DNA of 64,000 nucleotides from Phanerodontia chrysosporium (lineage: Eukaryota > Basidiomycota > Agaricomycetes > Polyporales > Phanerochaetaceae): the NCBI GenBank assembly GCA_001910725.1, contig MJGA01000002.1, positions 1,798,001-1,862,000 of the forward strand, in the 5' to 3' direction. This document shows positions 11,539 through 22,869 of the stretch, piece after piece. Under the pieces are notes generated by a model, which searched no databases, had not been told where the DNA came from, and was given only the letters and a program-made list of their open reading frames with translations. Numbering within the stretch: the stretch's first letter is position 1; the number at the start of each line of letters is the position of its first letter. The position numbers and the translations under genes are program-made.

Positions 11539-12791
11539 ATGTCTACAGGAACTCTTTCTGTACACAACGCTGCCCTGAATCGTATGGCGCTGTTCATTTT
11601 ATATACTCACTTGCAAGCATCTCACCATTCTCTCCCGCTAGGCCAGGTCGGCCTTGTCCGCACTCTCATCTCTCAGGACCCGAAATTGCTAAACGCACAG
11701 GATGTGGTCAGTAAGTCTTATTCTCGCTGAGAGCTCCGCTGACAGTTGGTACCTGAACAGGATGGCCGTACTCCTCTCCATTGGGCAGCAACCTCAGGCT
11801 CCCTGGAGATTGTTCGCTACTTACTCGATCAAGGGGCACAAGTTGACTTGACCGACCATGCGGGCTGGACAGCACTACACATTGCCTGTTGAGTGAGCTT
11901 ACGGTCTCCGCCGTCTTACTGTGACTGAGGTGTTGTGCATACTACTGTGCAGCCAGTGCAGGTCATGAAGATATCGTCCGAGAGCTCCTTGGGGCTGGTG
12001 CTGATGTTAAGAAGACTAATGACAAAGGACTGACAGCTCTGTGCGCCGTTTGAGTATACTCGCTGTCGGAGACAGGACGCTGATAGGCCTGATGCACGTC
12101 ATCAGGCACTATGCCGCGTCGAAGTCTCGTATCGATGTACGTGATGTATAGTCGCTCGCTGTCTTTGTCCTGAGAGACTAACCTCGCATGCAGATAGGAA
12201 GACTGCTCATTGAACGGGGTGCCGATGTATGTACGAATCATAGTTTTGCAGGGATTGCTCACGGGGATCTTTCCCATTGTCAACGACCGCATTAGATCAA
12301 CGCGCGGGACAAAGCTAACCAAACCCCCCTGTACGTCATTGACTCTCCAACTTGAACTTCTCTGTGCAGCAAGCTGATGGTAGCGGATTCAGGCATCGGG
12401 CTGCTACGACGGGCTCTACCGGCTTCGTTAACCTTCTCCTTCATCCGCCGGAGGGGTCCCCTAAAACTCGCGTCAACCCGGCGGACCGTGTAGGTGAGAC
12501 AGCGTCGCATCGCCAGAGGCTGAGAAAATACGAACACATCTGTCACCCGCAGGGAACACGCCATTGCATCTGGCTATGGAATCTGCACATGCGGAAGCCG
12601 CCTGCCTGCTCATTGAGGCCGGTGCGGACCGAACCAGAGTACGTACCCGTCCTTTTTAAAGATCCGAACAACTCACGGAATTTTCGTAGGAAAATCTGGA
12701 CGGGGAGACCCCGGAGGGCCTCGAAGGCGTCGGCGGCCAGGAACAGCGCAGGGCCCGAGCCTACGTTATAGAACGCTGCGGGAAGCCTTAG
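11539..12791 (+). CDS. NAS6: 26S proteasome assembly chaperone, gankyrin (NAS6/PSMD10)
   Basis: Nas6/gankyrin binds the C-domain of the ATPase Rpt3 and chaperones assembly of the proteasome base. Ten exons (11539-11581, 11642-11706, 11761-11887, 11953-12040, 12106-12136, 12194-12226, 12296-12330, 12393-12493, 12553-12638, 12690-12791) give 236 residues; human gankyrin has 226. Seven ankyrin-type repeats follow one another: [102 protein letters not shown] and [20 protein letters not shown]. Two exons are only 31 and 33 nt, so automatic prediction may miss them. Frame is kept at every join. Confidence 0.92.
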
Positions 12792-14197
12792 GTGGAGTAG
12801 GTTTCGTTCAACGGACAGCACGAATAGGGTGACTTGTCATCAGCGGGATAATAAACTGGATGTATACCGAACGGCTGCAATGCCAGATTAGCCTCTCCTT
12901 TGCCAAAGTCGTATCTTTCTAGACATGGGTTTGGCAGGAAGCGCACGCTGTGAGGCGGAACCTTAGATACACCTCGCGCTGGCGACGCCCCGTGCGAACC
13001 GTTCTCATGTTCGTGCGGCTAGACTCGCCATTCTGGATCGCGGCTTGCTCAGTCGGGCGTATCTCGCGGAGACCACTCACGGAGATGGTTGACACTTGCC
13101 AATACGCCGTTATGCTCATCTTGTGTGCACGACGAGCTCTCTGTCGTGCACGACACGTAACGATCAATCTGCGCCTAACCCCTCTTGTCCATCCGTCGGA
13201 ACCGCCCCAGAACTCGATTGCTCTACCAGTGAGTAATAACAGCTGCACGTCCACAATATAAGCTGCCCGCCGCTCCACTGATAGCCATATGCTTGACATC
13301 CAGCATAATCTGGAGCGTAACGGACAGCCTCGTTCCCGATTTATGGACACTTTGTTCGCCTTTCTATCACAGATTCGCTGTCGGACCAAGCGCCGCCGCT
13401 CGCAGCCGCAGCGGCCCATTTGGCTTCCGTTCGCGATGTCTGCCTCACATTTGCCGAGGCAGGCTTCCCTGCGGTCAGCTGAGCAGAAATCACTACGTGT
13501 CCCGTCTAGCGAGGCACAGAAGCTCGCAACGATCGCGGCCCTACGCACTCCTCATGCGTCAATGTCCAGCAAGGAACAAGGGTCCCTTTCTCCGTTACGG
13601 ACTCCGCCTGTGCGTTGCCCCGGCCTGATGCCTGCTAGCTGGGGCGCAGCATGCCAAATGAAGGCATAATGAAGCACCATCCACGGGATCGCATCGTCGA
13701 AGGCTGCTGACCCGTGCAACGCGCGAAGCCAACGTAGAACAATGCTTCTAGAGAGCGAGGAACGGACGTACCCTGCGGAAATGTGCAGCGCGCGACCGCC
13801 GCTCGCCTTTGCATGGGCCGCTCGCCGCACGATCTCGCGCGCCTGCCTTAGAGGCGTAAACTCTCGAACCGACGATCCTGGCAGGTCCCACAGGCCCCGT
13901 CAGGCGCAAATAATCGCTGTTTGTGGGGCCACGGTGTGCCTGCGTAGCATGCATTTGCGCTCCACAGTACGGAAAACGGCCTTTGGGACCCATGTCATTG
14001 GGGGAAGAAGCGTGTACAGGCAGCCGACTGCATTGAAAAGCGGGGTTTGGAATATGTATCGGAGGCTGTATGGAGCGGCGCGAGGGCCTTGTGGCAGTAT
14101 GCATATCTTCGGTACGAATCAAGCAATACCAGGGACGGTATTCTTTGTGGTATTCATATTCGGGTTTGTGTCTGCTCTGCTAATTGTACATGAGCTT
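12792..14197. other. Convergent intergenic region of 1.4 kb, NAS6 / aldo-keto reductase
   Basis: No gene can be supported. Two plus-strand stretches look protein-like, ARLAILDRGLLSRAYLAETT (about 13019-13078) and SVRDVCLTFAEAGFPAVS (about 13428-13481), but frames break between them and no family was recognised. They may be remnants of a lost gene. Confidence 0.45.
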
Positions 14198-15488
14198 TCA
14201 GGGACAAGTTGTCACTTCCCAGTCAGTGACGAGGGCTACGATACCGGCATGTCAGGACACTCAGAAGGGGTGTAGACTTTTGACATACCTTCATCGAGAC
14301 TATCTAGGTGGTCCATTTCCTCTTGCGTGAGCTCGAAGTCAAAGATCTGGGTGTTCGCAATGATGCGCTCCTTGGAAGACGCCTTGGGAATTGGCAAGTA
14401 ATCCTACATTTACGATAGTGGTCAGCGCCAAGGTAAGTTCCGAGTACTTTGACTGTGAGCACATACCTTCTGAATGGAATAGCGAAGAAGCACCTGAGCT
14501 GGCTGTTTGTTATACTTCTTGGCCAGACTGGTGATCGAAGGGTGCCCGAAACGGAGACCGCGCACGAGAGGTCCCCAAGCCTACAATAGCCTCAGTACAA
14601 TGTCCAATTGGCCACCGAAACTTCACCATACTTCGAGTGCAATGTTGAGCTTACGACACATGCTCACGATATCCACCCGAGTCATGAAAGGATGAAGATC
14701 AACCTGATGACGACAAGTGAGGGTCATGTTCGATCTCGCACATGCGTCATAACATACCTGGTTGATGACGGGAAGTTCGAACCCTTGGTCCACCATTTCC
14801 TGCAGATGGGCAACACCGTAGTTGCTTACGCCGATGCTGCGAACCTTTCCTGCCTTCTTCGCATCGCAGACAGCACGCCAGCATTCGCGCCGCTTCTCCG
14901 GGCCGCCAATGGCGGAGTGTAGGAGATACAGGTCGATGTATTCAAGGCCACAAGCCTTGAGAGACGCATCAATGTCCTTGAGCGTTTGCTCGTAGGAGAC
15001 GTTGGTCATGAGCTTCGTGGTGTAGAAGATCTCTTCGCGGGGAGTGCCTGTTTCCTTGAGCCAAGCACGGATAGCCTCGCCGCACTCCTTTTCATTGTAG
15101 TACCAGGTAGCGCAGTCCTGGAACACGGTTCGATCTCGCAGAAATATAGCTAATCTGGAGCGACACTCACGATGTGTCGGTAACCGGCCTACATCGGAGA
15201 TATGTTGTCAGATCTATCGGAGATGACAAGCTTTGGCGAGCTACCAACCTCTAGGGCCCATCTAACGGGCTGCTTAACAGCGCTTCCTTCAAGCTCATAT
15301 GTACCTGGGGAATGTGATATGTCTCGCGACCATCAAGCATCACAGGCGGTGATGGTCTCATACCGAAGCCGAGAATGGGGATCTCGTTGCCGTCCGCGAG
15401 CTAGTGCAGACATGTGCTTCAGTGGTTATATAAGCTATGAAGGTTTCGGGCTGACCTTCTTCTTGGACTGCAGCGTGAATTGAGGCAT
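14198..15488 (-). CDS. Aldo-keto reductase
   Basis: NAD(P)H-dependent carbonyl reductase of the AKR superfamily, cytosolic by sequence (no signal peptide). Nine exons, including one of only 18 nt (15188-15171), give 280 residues from MPQFTLQSKKK. The fold markers are LADGNEIPILGFGTYELEG, AGYRHIDCATWYYNE (catalytic Asp and Tyr), IFYTTKL (catalytic Lys), YIDLYLLHS (catalytic His), GKVRSIGVSNYG, LPVINQ, VDLHPFMTRVDIVSMCRK, AWGPLVRG and, near the C-terminus, DYLPIPKASSKERI (cofactor phosphate site). It ends LVTDWEVTTCP. Substrate unknown; similar fungal enzymes reduce aldoses, glycerol-derived aldehydes or diketo-acids. Divergent from the AA14 gene, which suggests but does not show a role in plant-wall sugar metabolism. 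Confidence 0.9.
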
Positions 15489-16086
15489 TGTACTGAAGCA
15501 GTGTCGTGACGATCCAATCCGATCTGGGCGGCTACCATCAATGAAGTCAATGTCCGGTATGCACGATCAGTTCTGCTGAGACGCACCTTTTGTTCCGACA
15601 GTAAACAAGACTTGTACGAGTTGTACGAAGTAGGGACGCGCTCGTACGTGGTCTGAACCAGGGCTGGGTGCAAACGTGAATCATTGCGCTTTCTATTTGT
15701 CTTTGCTTGGGTTTATGTCATCATCGTAAGCGCCTTCCCACGCCCTCTGCCTCCTTCCACACCTCCGCCTCGAGCAGAAGTGAAAGCTATGGACGTTGAA
15801 GGTTGCTACGGCCAGGGCAAACATGACTATTCGTAGGCAAACTGTACACGCGGACGAGATCTATTCCTAGGCCGGCAACGTTGCCCGCCAGGTGTCTCAT
15901 TGTGAACGAGTACAATAGACGTGGCCTGCCGATGGACAAACGACAATTCGCAGTTGCCAGGATGTCCACCCTCTGTACTTATACCCCTCATCCTCTATGA
16001 GTGCTTTGACTTGACGCCTCCCTCTACTTCTCCCCTGGCGGGCTGGTTCCATTCCGTCGAGTACCCTTTCGTTCACTTTGATCATA
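15489..16086. promoter_or_regulatory. Shared divergent promoter, aldo-keto reductase / AA14 LPMO
   Basis: 598 bp lie between the two start codons. A TTATACCC element near 15979 is about 105 bp upstream of the AA14 start. No repeat or small gene was seen. Confidence 0.45.
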
Positions 16087-17853
16087 ATGACTTCGCTGGC
16101 TGGACTCAGCTTTGTCACGCTGCTGTTTGCAATTGCAGCTCGTGCGCACATATGTGAGTTAGTACAACCCAAGTTCGATACCCTGCTCACACAGTTGTGC
16201 TATATAGCGATATGGACCCCATCGATGTGGGGATTCAATGTTACTGGGGAGACGTACTCTTGCGACAATCGACCTGTTACCCCCCTCATGAACTACAACT
16301 TCCAGCAATGGTGGTTCCATAACCACCTGGACCATCCGCCGAATCCGGGTGACTTCTTCGAGCTCCCAGCTGGCAAGGCGGCGACCACAGAGCTGGCTTG
16401 TAATAAGGGAGCTACAACGTACTTCAACTCCTCAGAGGGCGGAGACATCCGTGACCCGAACAACCCCAACGATCCATGTCCCGGCTCGGACATGAGTGAG
16501 TGGCACACGAAAGGCATCGACGATCTCTTCGGCTGCGCCTTGGCAATCACCTACAAGAGCGATGTCACGCAAGTAAAGCCTGAAGACTTCACTGTGTTCA
16601 GTGTCAACCAAACGTGCGTCTGGACACGCTTCACCGATTTCCAAGTGCCTGCGGCGATGCCACCATGCCCCGAGGGCGGGTGTATCTGTGCATGGTTCTG
16701 GATACACTCTCCTGACAGCGGCGGGGAGCAAAGTGAGTCAAGTTCACTCGACGTGAGACGCATTATTGACGTCTGAACTCAGATTACATGAACGGCTTCC
16801 GATGCAACGTAACTGGCAGCATGTCGAATGTTGCTCTCGCTCAGCCTCAGATACCCCGACGGTGTGGTGCCGATCCAGCCAATGGCAAGATGCAAGGTTC
16901 ACCTGGTAACTGCACGTATGGCGCGAAGCAGCCTTTCTACTGGTTCCAGTTAGAACAGAACAATGTAAGTCAATCTCGTGCAGAACGAGCGAATCTGATT
17001 CCATGGCCCGCGCATTCGTAGATGTTCGAGGGAACTTATTCGCCTCCGCGGTACACGGACATGTATAACTTTAAAGACGGCGCTCAGGATGACATCTTCG
17101 AGAACTCATACCCAAACGGCATCCCCCCGCCGAGTCCCAACTCTACAGTCGTCCCGACCCCAGTCCCATTCAATGCTGCTGTACCTGCGCCCACCTCCTC
17201 CTCGTCCGCCTCATCTATTTCGTCTACCGGCTCCTCACAGACACACAGTACAGGTACTGCATCTTCCCTTCTGTCACAGTCCCCTTCCGTCTCCGTCTCC
17301 GTGTCTGTTGCCACTGTGGTTAGCACCGCGACGGTCACGCAGTCAGCCTCAGCCCTAGCCACTCCTTCGTCGTCTACTCTAGCCGTCAGCACGAGTACCG
17401 TCACCAACTTGATTTTCGTGACTGTTACGGGAAGCGCGACGCCTTCCATGACCGTGCCGTCCGCGGCGTCAACGTCCACAGTGTTCAAGACGATATACGC
17501 GTCCGTAACGGAGACAGCCTCCTCGTCCGCGATCTCTGCGCTCGCGAGCATACAAACCGGAGACACTATCCTCGCCAATATGACAATGCCTAAGCAAGCT
17601 TTTGCTGAACTGGACGTTTTAGGTCCTCCAAATTCGACTTCAACGTCTGCGGGAAACGGGCTCAGAATGTGGTGGGTGCCCTTCTAATCCGGAGGCCTCT
17701 GCTTGCGCTAACCCAATGTAAACCCTTAGCAAACGCGACACGAACTTGAGCCCGAGAATGCCAAAGACCCGTTCGAAGTGGCTTATGTCTGTACCTGGTT
17801 TGCACAGTCATCGCAAGATGAAGAAACGGTCCGCACTCTGGAACATCTTTTAA
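16087..17853 (+). CDS. AA14 lytic polysaccharide monooxygenase, secreted
   Basis: Secreted copper enzyme of family AA14, first described from Pycnoporus as acting on xylan-coated cellulose (that activity has been debated). Exons 16087-16153, 16208-16732, 16783-16964, 17022-17671 and 17730-17853 give 515 residues. The signal peptide is residues 1-20 (ending AARA), so His21 becomes the N-terminal histidine of the copper brace. The second brace histidine is in SEWHTKGIDD (about residue 122), and the axial tyrosine is probably in NYMNGF just after the exon 2/3 join. Family blocks: TPSMWGFNVT, QWWFHNHLDHPPNPGDFFEL, EGGDIRDPNNPNDPCP, PEDFTVFSVNQTCVWTRFTD, CICAWFWIHSPDSGGEQ, CGADPANGK and YNFKDGAQDDIFE. 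A Ser/Thr/Val-rich linker of about 150 residues and a basic tail (HSHRKMKKRSALW) follow; there is no carbohydrate-binding module. Confidence 0.93.
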
Positions 17854-18170
17854 ATGTACAATATACCCTCCAATTGCGGCTGATGTGTAGCAAATACCTC
17901 GTGGCTCATACGCGCCTCTTGTATCTTATCCCATGGCGTACGTGCTGGAATGCAGATTATCATTTGTACTGTGTCAGCGTGCGGGGGCGCGACGATAGGG
18001 TCACCTCGACTCACCGCTACGTAATCGGTGCCGGCTAAGTCTTGGGCGTCTGACGACCATGAAGTTGAGGACGCACCTCGGGTCATACGATCTTGCCTTC
18101 CACCGTCTCTACTTGCTCGAAACGAGCCTTCGATACCCTTCGTAACCTCTACCCTTCAGTGCCCTACAAC
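17854..18170. other. Intergenic region, AA14 / beta-tubulin
   Basis: 317 bp holding the AA14 3' end and the tubulin promoter. No further feature seen. Confidence 0.5.
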
Positions 18171-20509
18171 ATGCCACGCGAGATTATCAACGTACAGGTG
18201 CGCTCGCCGCGCGATGTTGCAGTGACCTCGAGGCTGATCCCAAGCGCGATCACAGGCTGGTCAGGTCAGTGGGCAACGACGTGGCGCAGGCACCATGCAC
18301 AGGTCTGATTGGAGCATGGATACTGTAGGCCGGAAACCAGGTTGGAGAGAGTTTCTGGAAGATGCTGCTTGCGGAGCACGGATTGGACGAGGCTGGGGTA
18401 AGCCAACATACTCGCTTGTGTCGCGTGTCTTCCGCTTACGGGGCATGTATCGCGCGTAGTTCTACAAGGGCAGCGATCCACAGCAACTCGCGAGGGTATG
18501 TTAACTCCTGAACTAGCACGGCGTCACTGCATAAGGTCCTAACCCGCTCGCAGGTTGATGTGTACTTCACAGAAGTTGACCTGCCTGGCGAAGCGACCAA
18601 GTATGTGCCTCGCAGCGTACAGGTGGATCTCGAGGAGGGTGTTTGCAACCATGTACGCATATGTCACGTCTGACGGCACACGGGGGAACTCAATTGGACG
18701 ACAGATTCGCGGCAGTTCAATAGGATCGCTCTTCCGCCCTGATACCTTCCTCACAAGCCAAACAGGTGCAGGCAACAATTGGGCGAAAGTGAGCTGCGAT
18801 TGCCTAAGGATCTATTCAGATTGCTGATATGTGGACAGGGTTTCTACACCGAGGGTGCAGAGCTCGTAGATTCTATTCTCGAGGTAGTCCGGAAACAAAC
18901 CGAAGCGTGTGATGCTCTGCAGGGATTCCAGTTGCTGCACTCCCTTGGAGGAGGTACTGGGTCTGGCTTAGGCTCCTTGCTGCTGAACAAATTCCGAGAA
19001 GTTGTGTTCTTTTCTCTCACCCCCGTTTGGCCCCTCATGTGAATACTGCAGGAATATCCCGACAGAATGCTCGCCACATTTTCCATCTTGCCATCACCTA
19101 AGGTATGTGCTCGCCATCGTCCGTCGGATAGTTTCTAACATCAGTCGAATAGGTCTCCGAAACTGTTGTTGAGGTTAGTGTGGTTCGATCAGTTCACGGG
19201 CGTATACTGAGGTTTCCTACAGCCGTACAACGCGCTTCTCTCTGTGCATCAACTAGTTGAGAGCAGTGACTTGACGATTCTCATCGACAACGAGGCACTG
19301 TATGTATTCTCCTCTGCTCCTTGTGTGCTCTCCTAACGTGAGTGCAGATATAACATCTGCACTTCGACGCTCAAGATTAAAGCGCCTGCATTCGAGGATC
19401 TAAACATTGTACGCCCGGATACCGCGTCATCCTCCACTTATCTCATGCATATCACAGCTTGTGTCGCAAGTCATGACTGGTGTTAGCACGAGCTTGCGTT
19501 TCCCCGGACAGTTGAACGGGTAAGACATGCATTACTTTGAATTATTCCGGTTGCTGAGGCGCAGATTCGTAGTGATCTTCGGAAACTAGGCCTGAACCTT
19601 GTCCCATTCCCTCGAGTGAGTCTTTCATTGCACCGAGACTAGGGCTGGGATGTTCATATCTCCCGATAGCTTCACTTCTTGATGCCAAGCTATGCGCCAT
19701 TCTACAACCCAGCAGATAAAGCTTTCATCCGGATGTCAGTCGCTGACCTGACGCAAGCGTAAGTTATTGCAATGTATGCAGGTTGCAACAATGCTCACAA
19801 TGCGGTAGTGTGTTCGATCGCAGAAGCTTGCTCGTCGCCTGCGATCCTAGGTTTGGGTATGTTTGAAATCTTCGTGTGAAGGTAATCCACTTATCACGTT
19901 TGATTTGCAGTCGTTACCTTACCGCCGCCACCATCTTCCGTGGTCAGATATCCTCGCGTGAAGCAGAGGTAAGCATTTGACGTGTGAAGCGCTCTTCTCA
20001 AGCTAACGCTGGATTAAGCACACCGTCGCTGAGCTGCAACGCAAGAACTCTGCACAGTTCGTGGAGTGGATTCCTGACAATGTTTCTGTCACGCTTTGCA
20101 CTGTTCCACCTGTTGGGCAAACGCAATCGGCGACGTGCCTCGCCAACTCGACCGCTGTGCAGGAGCTCTTCAAGCGCACTCTGTCCCAGTTTGCTGCTAT
20201 GTACAAACGGTACGCGAAACTACGCAAATATCCATGTTCTACTGCTTACACTTCTGTTATAGCTCTGCTTTCTTGCATTGGTATACCGGGGAAGGCATGG
20301 ACACCATGGAATTCTCCGAAGCTGAGAGCAATGCACATGATCTCATGTAAGTCGCACCTACGCTTATTGTACGCGATACTAATGCAAACTTGCCTCATAG
20401 CTCCGAGTACCAGCAGTACCAGGAAGCCACTGTTGAAAGCGAAGAGCTTGAAGAATATGAAGAAGAAGTAGTTGCAGAGACCGAAGAAGTCGCTGAGGAA
20501 GACCAATAA
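18171..20509 (+). CDS. Divergent beta-tubulin paralogue
   Basis: Nineteen exons give 459 residues of a complete beta-type tubulin. The GTP-binding signature is [13 protein letters not shown], the beta C-terminal hallmark [18 protein letters not shown] is present, and the tail is very acidic ([19 protein letters not shown]). Departures from canonical fungal beta-tubulin: it starts MPREI, not MREI; GQCGNQ is GQAGNQ; the SDETF stretch around residues 198-200 reads SDLTI, so the benzimidazole-site Glu198 and Phe200 are Leu and Ile; the loop after LHF is [14 protein letters not shown]. Exon 2 is only 9 nt (18256-18264, Ala-Gly-Gln). All joins keep frame and no stop occurs, so it looks functional, probably a second, specialised tubulin beside a conventional one elsewhere. 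Confidence 0.92.
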
Positions 20510-20895
20510 CGCTAAGCAAACTCGTGATGTTTCCTTTCTTGAAGCTCTTCTTTCTCAGAAGTATCTACCCCACTCGCTAGCTTAGGATTTCATTGCTCTT
20601 TACCTGGATAACTAATTCCTGGTTCACATACACACTAACGCTCCTTTTTGATGGACTAGTTCTTCTATCTCAATTACCTACGATGTCGTGTTCTGTTGTC
20701 TTTGCAAGCTCTGCGTAAATGAATCATTGCTTCAGATGGTAGCGTTCGTCCAGCAAGAGAAGTTCCACTAAAGAGCGTTCTGTCTCCGTTATCACCCACG
20801 GAAAGCTCACTCATTCCCAAACACGCCACTCTCGGTCCTCATGAGAAAGATCCAGGGTTCCGTTACAACTAATATACAGCTGATGTTTTGTGACT
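20510..20895. other. Convergent intergenic region, beta-tubulin / cyanase
   Basis: 386 bp between two 3' ends; T- and C-rich just after the tubulin stop. No gene seen. Confidence 0.55.
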
Positions 20896-21759
20896 CTACC
20901 AGGTGGCGTACTTGAGGTACTTGCCGCTGTAGCCAATGGATCTGAGCAGCAAGATTGGGACAAAATAAAGCATACGCACTCGAACGTGAGCACGGCGCGA
21001 TCGCCCTTGGGGTCTGGCTTCTTCTCAATCTTCACCGTGCAGTCTATCATGGAGATAATGCCATCGCCGAACTACGAGATACCGGTACGCGTGAGAACTC
21101 TCCCATACGCTCAGGAGCCGGACAACAAACCTTCTCGTGTACGACCGCCTAAAGAGCAGGAGGCCGAGGCCGGCTCAGTAAGGATGATAGCAACTCAGCC
21201 AAGTATTCCTCACCTTGATAGCATGGCCGTACACAAGAATACCCTAGAAATGGCACGGTATTGTTCAGGGGCGATTCGCGTTCCACAGCTGCAGTGCATG
21301 ATGCATACCTCGTACAGACGGTAGAGGACAGGATCGGTGGGCGGCATCGGGCCGAGGCCGCGACGCGGGAACCAGTTGGGGCCGAGCTCAGCCGTGAGCT
21401 GGGTTTTGTCGACCTCGAGGACCTCAGACAGCTTGGCGATCTCTTCGGTGGTGAGCTTCGCCTGGACGGGCAGCCATCAGCGAGTTGTCCCACGGGCGGG
21501 CCAGGGCGCACCTGAGCGTAGAACACGGCGGCAACCCAGACCTCGTCGCGTCCAATGGCCTTGCCAATTTCCTCGTAGGTCAGGCCTGTGCATGCGCGTG
21601 TGAGCGCGATGAGACGACGCGACGCGTACAGACGTGCGACGCACCCTTGCGTGCCTTCGCCTGGGCGAGCTGGACGCAGATCGACGGAAGGCTTGCCCAC
21701 GGCTCGGCTTGGGCGTTGAGCGTCTGTACCGCCCGTGTGTCAGCTGCACGCTCACGCAT
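20896..21759 (-). CDS. Cyanate hydratase (cyanase)
   Basis: Converts cyanate and bicarbonate to ammonia and CO2 (via carbamate), detoxifying cyanate and yielding nitrogen. Seven exons (21759-21645, 21585-21512, 21461-21309, 21243-21214, 21148-21131, 21071-20980, 20926-20896) give 170 residues. The N-terminal helix-turn-helix-like domain is LTYEEIGKAIGRDEVWVAAV. The C-terminal catalytic domain has PTDPVLYRLYE with the catalytic Arg and Glu, and FGDGIISMIDCTVKIEKK with the catalytic Ser; it ends DGKYLKYATW. The start at 21759 (MRERAADTR) is the first ATG in the exon-1 frame. Exons of 30 and 18 nt are easily missed. Confidence 0.93.
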
Positions 21760-22273
21760 AGGAGTAGAGAGGGATGCGCACGAGAGTGGACTCAGATGTG
21801 TTGGATGGGGCAGCCATTGCGCGACTCGGAGGAGCTGGGTGATTGGAGTTAGTGGGTCGGAAGTTGGAGAGGTCTGCGTGGTGATCCAGCCATTATATAG
21901 GGCCGTGTACGCGTGCAGACGAGCCTGAGCGAGTCCACTAGCCCGCGGGGGGATACCGTATGTGTCCCGATCGAGCTGATCAGCGGTTATCGCGCCCCGC
22001 GTGCCCGCTTGTGAATGCCGCCAAGGGCCGGGCGCTTCATGCCGCTATTTCCCGCCGCGCAGTGCGAAACAGGCCGCGAGTGGATGTTAGGACGGTCGTG
22101 AAACCATAGCAGTCGTTCGCCGGGCGTGTGCGCTGGAAGGGGGCGATAAGAATAAGATTCCTCAGGATTAGATGCAGGCGGCGTGTCTGTCCAGTCGTCA
22201 GCGCGCCCGCTCCCGGGCAAGATAGGAGCGTGTCTCTATTCAGCTAAGACTTTCTACGGGCGTACAGGATTAT
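21760..22273 (-). promoter_or_regulatory. Cyanase upstream region with TATA box
   Basis: 514 bp between the cyanase start and the 3' end of SDHAF3. CTATATAATG on the minus strand (about 21891-21900) lies about 135 bp before the ATG and is a good TATA box. Most of the rest is GC-rich without a gene. Confidence 0.45.
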
Positions 22274-22869
22274 TCACGACTTGTTCTTATCGTCTGCGTA
22301 CTCGTTCTCGGCAGGAGAGGCGGGTTTCCAGACGTCTTTGGTGGCATGCATGAGCTCATAGAGCTGCCCGATCTGCTCCGCAGACATCTGTGCGCGCGCT
22401 GATTGTGAGAGGATGGAGAGCACTGGATTGTTCAAAGAGCTACCTTCTCTATGAGTTCAGGATCCAGCTTGCGCCCCCTGAACGGCTGGCCTTGGTCACG
22501 CGGAAGGCTATCCAGGTACATCTTCCATTGGGACAAGAATCCTATGATGTGAAGGGGGTTGTCCACTCGTCGGTGATTGCGAAACTCTGTCAGGTGCGAA
22601 ATTAGTCGGTGTAGGCCGCGCTGACGGGGACACGGTGTGCACCTGACTTGACGTATGCATCTCCTAGTGAGCGCATCTCGTGCGGCAGACGTCTGTGCGC
22701 CCGTAGAAGGGCCCTGTATAGTCTGGGCGCGGGCCTCCTTAGTGCAGCCTTGGTAAGCTGTGGCGATTGGTACTCACGGTATCGGAGGCAGAAGGGATGC
22801 CTGAGCCTGTTGCAGCGTCAGCGGAGTCCTGCCGACGTTCTCAGCGAGCCTTTGCAACGTTCTCTGCAT
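22274..22869 (-). CDS. SDHAF3: Succinate dehydrogenase assembly factor 3 (ACN9/SDHAF3, LYR-type)
   Basis: Mitochondrial matrix assembly factor that helps mature the iron-sulfur subunit of succinate dehydrogenase. Exons 22869-22778, 22722-22643, 22586-22444 and 22387-22274 give 142 residues. An LYR-family start ([20 protein letters not shown]) follows a 30-residue leader ([17 protein letters not shown]...) that is Arg-containing and lacks acidic clusters, fitting a mitochondrial presequence. The ACN9 hallmark [20 protein letters not shown] and WKMYLDSL is complete, and the last exon encodes [18 protein letters not shown]. All joins keep frame. Confidence 0.93.

Noticed and set aside
12919..13548. 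209-codon minus-strand frame as a gene
   Set aside because: Arg/Cys-rich composition, no domain, no splice partners, and it overlaps protein-like fragments on the other strand.
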